From NCBI GenBank assembly GCA_009663005.1, contig CM018913.1, forward strand, positions 754,921 through 772,420: 17,500 bases of DNA. Direction: 5' to 3'. The stretch is from Actinidia chinensis. Taxonomy: Eukaryota > Streptophyta > Magnoliopsida > Ericales > Actinidiaceae. Below, in pieces: positions 16,466 through 17,500 of the stretch. Position numbers and translations under genes: made by a program. The notes beneath the pieces are model-generated. The model saw nothing but the letters and a program-made list of their open reading frames with translations. It made no database searches and was not told the DNA's origin. Position 1 is the stretch's first letter, and each line of letters starts with the position of its first letter.

Positions 16466-17216
16466 GTGAACAGATAAAAAGGATATGTAATGTCAGTTTC
16501 TTGGGGTTCCTCACCCCAAGAAACTAAACTAAACGTGAAACTTGACTAAAAAATTGTAGGAAGGGCTATTATCAAGAAGGTAGTCATGTTTATGGTGAAT
16601 TGAATGTTGTCGAGGCATTTCGGAAAGCTATGACTACATGGGCAAGATGGATCGATGCCAATATAAATCCTACAAAAACTCTCGTTTTCTTCAGAGGATA
16701 TTCAGCTTCCCATTTCAGGTAAATTTGATGCAAATAGTCTTGTTAATGTAGCTCTCCTTGTTTCCAATTTCCACCAAAACACTTGAGCGAAATAAACTTG
16801 AGTAAATGCTCTTCTTCTGCTGTTGCAGTGGTGGGCAGTGGAACTCTGGTGGTCAATGTGACAGCGAGACTGAGCCGATCAAGAACGAGGCATATCTATC
16901 ACAGTATCCCTCAATAATGAGCATGTTGGAGAGGGTGATGAAGGGGATGGAGACACCTGTCTTCTATTTGAATGTGACGAAAATGACCGATTTTCGCAAG
17001 GATGCACACCCATCGATTTACAGAAAGCGAAATTGGACAGAGGAGGAGAAGAGGTCGCCATTGAGATTCCAAGATTGCAGCCATTGGTGTCTCCCTGGTG
17101 TCCCCGATATATGGAATGAGCTTCTCTATGCTCAGATATTCTTGAAACATAATCAGAAGCAACAGCAACAGCAGCAACAACAACTGCAGCAGCAGAAAAG
17201 TCCATGGGTAAACTAA
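14719..17216 (+). CDS. TBL2: TBL2-like trichome birefringence-like polysaccharide O-acetyltransferase (five exons, 664 aa)
   Basis: Coding exons are 14719-15779, 15907-16099, 16224-16417, 16560-16718 and 16829-17216, all GT-AG and in continuous frame. TBL proteins are Golgi type II membrane enzymes that O-acetylate cell-wall polysaccharides; substrate differs by member and is unknown here. There is a short cytosolic N-terminus, a membrane helix at about residues 40-60, a long Ser/Asn/Lys-rich stem to about 295, then the TBL (PMR5N) domain starting [17 protein letters not shown] at residue 300. The catalytic GDS is at 373-375 (YVGDSLNRN), the GHWW motif is in exon 3, and the DxxH motif is at D618-H621 ([12 protein letters not shown]). 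[14 protein letters not shown] and HEKTS match TBL2 best. The stem is longer than I recall for Arabidopsis TBL2 and contains a 55-residue duplication. The C-terminus has a Gln run at about 647-658. The start has a strong context (ACAATGG). The exon 3 donor is the unusual GTCTCT. An in-frame upstream extension to 14464 is open but does not resemble TBL proteins. Confidence 0.94.
15061..15390 (+). repeat. 165-bp in-frame duplication in the TBL2-like stem
   Basis: Residues from 115 ([12 protein letters not shown]) and from 170 ([12 protein letters not shown]) align over about 53 residues, including GNQIMGSN against DNQVLGLN and KGESEK against KGHSEK. In DNA, GGGTTTTCC and GGAAAACAAACAGTT blocks recur with a 165 bp period. 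The duplication lies within exon 1 and keeps the frame, lengthening the luminal stem. Confidence 0.85.
16418..16460 (+). repeat. (TC)21 microsatellite fused to the exon 3 splice donor
   Basis: Exon 3 ends ...CCAAGG and the intron begins G followed by 21 TC units, then AGTTTG. The donor is thus GTCTCT in place of the usual GTAAGT, and the run ends in a pyrimidine-tract-plus-AG structure that resembles a 3' splice site. Exon phase and protein similarity on both sides (HEKTSQG, then KGYYQEGS) require this donor. Confidence 0.85.
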
Positions 17217-17500
17217 CAGCACAGCACTATAAAATGCGGTCATTAACTAGTTTAGGTGAATGGCTGGATGTGCAATACTAGTTTTGGAAAGTTAGAAGCT
17301 ATGAATAATCTAGAGAACTCAAGATATAGTGTTGAAGAGAGTAGGTCCGGGGGTTGGGGTGCATGTATGAGATGTCACTAAAATATATGTATAAATACGA
17401 GAAAAGGTATAGAGGTGGGATATTGTTTTAGTATTTGTAATCTACTTATAATGATCCTTTTCCCTACTGTTTTTGCCCAGCTCCCATAGCCTGACGGCTT
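17217..17500 (+). other. TBL2-like 3' UTR and downstream sequence
   Basis: AT-rich sequence after the TAA stop. Possible near-consensus polyadenylation signals are AATAAT (about 17304) and ATAAAT (about 17391). No further gene begins before the window ends. Confidence 0.4.

Noticed and set aside
16239..16469. Protein ending in a long Ser-Leu repeat
   Set aside because: This is exon 3 of the TBL2-like gene read through its donor into the TC microsatellite. Splicing at 16417 restores the TBL sequence.
1..17500. tRNA genes, rRNA, CRISPR arrays, bacterial or organellar transfer
   Set aside because: No cloverleaf B-box pattern, no regularly spaced short repeats with unique spacers, and no organelle or bacterial genes were seen on either strand.

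Overview
The window looks like nuclear DNA from a eudicot plant: AT-rich intergenic DNA, genes split by GT-AG introns, CT-rich 5' leaders, many short foldback (MITE-like) repeats, and proteins from plant families. The species cannot be told from the sequence. No tRNA, rRNA, CRISPR array or bacterial-style operon was seen.

Layout from left to right: (1) 1-776 minus: the first coding exon of a SINAT-type RING E3 ubiquitin ligase. The gene continues off the left edge through a first intron that fills 1-557. (2) 777-3720: no supportable gene; an LTR-like minus-strand promoter block lies near 2276-2842. (3) 3720-5540: five degenerate tandem copies of a 280-450 bp unit. (4) 5588-6290: a 117-125 bp tandem repeat, one copy of which is split by a 390 bp Tourist-like MITE with TTA target duplications. 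(5) 6291-8390: AT-rich DNA with a large foldback element. (6) 8391-12107 minus: a complete six-exon NSE1 gene (SMC5/6 complex RING-like subunit, 319 aa). Its first intron holds a Tourist-like MITE and a copia-like primer-binding-site remnant. Its promoter has a consensus E2F site and two telo-boxes. (7) 12600-14362: three foldback elements around a small gene (13411-13692 plus) for a 93 aa single-pass membrane protein. (8) 14719-17216 plus: a complete five-exon TBL2-like gene (trichome birefringence-like polysaccharide O-acetyltransferase, 664 aa). It has a duplicated stem segment, a polyQ tail, and a (TC)21 microsatellite fused to the third 5' splice site.

The four genes act in unrelated processes: protein turnover, DNA repair, an unknown membrane role, and cell-wall acetylation. 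Nothing suggests a cluster working together. I did not find a convincing new multi-gene system. The points most worth a second look are the splice-site microsatellite and AUG-stop elements of the TBL2-like gene, the MITE insertion that can be read against its own empty-site copies, the tandem leader-like array, and the E2F/telo-box promoter of NSE1. Exon boundaries come from reading frame, splice dinucleotides and family similarity recalled from knowledge; no alignment or transcript data were available.
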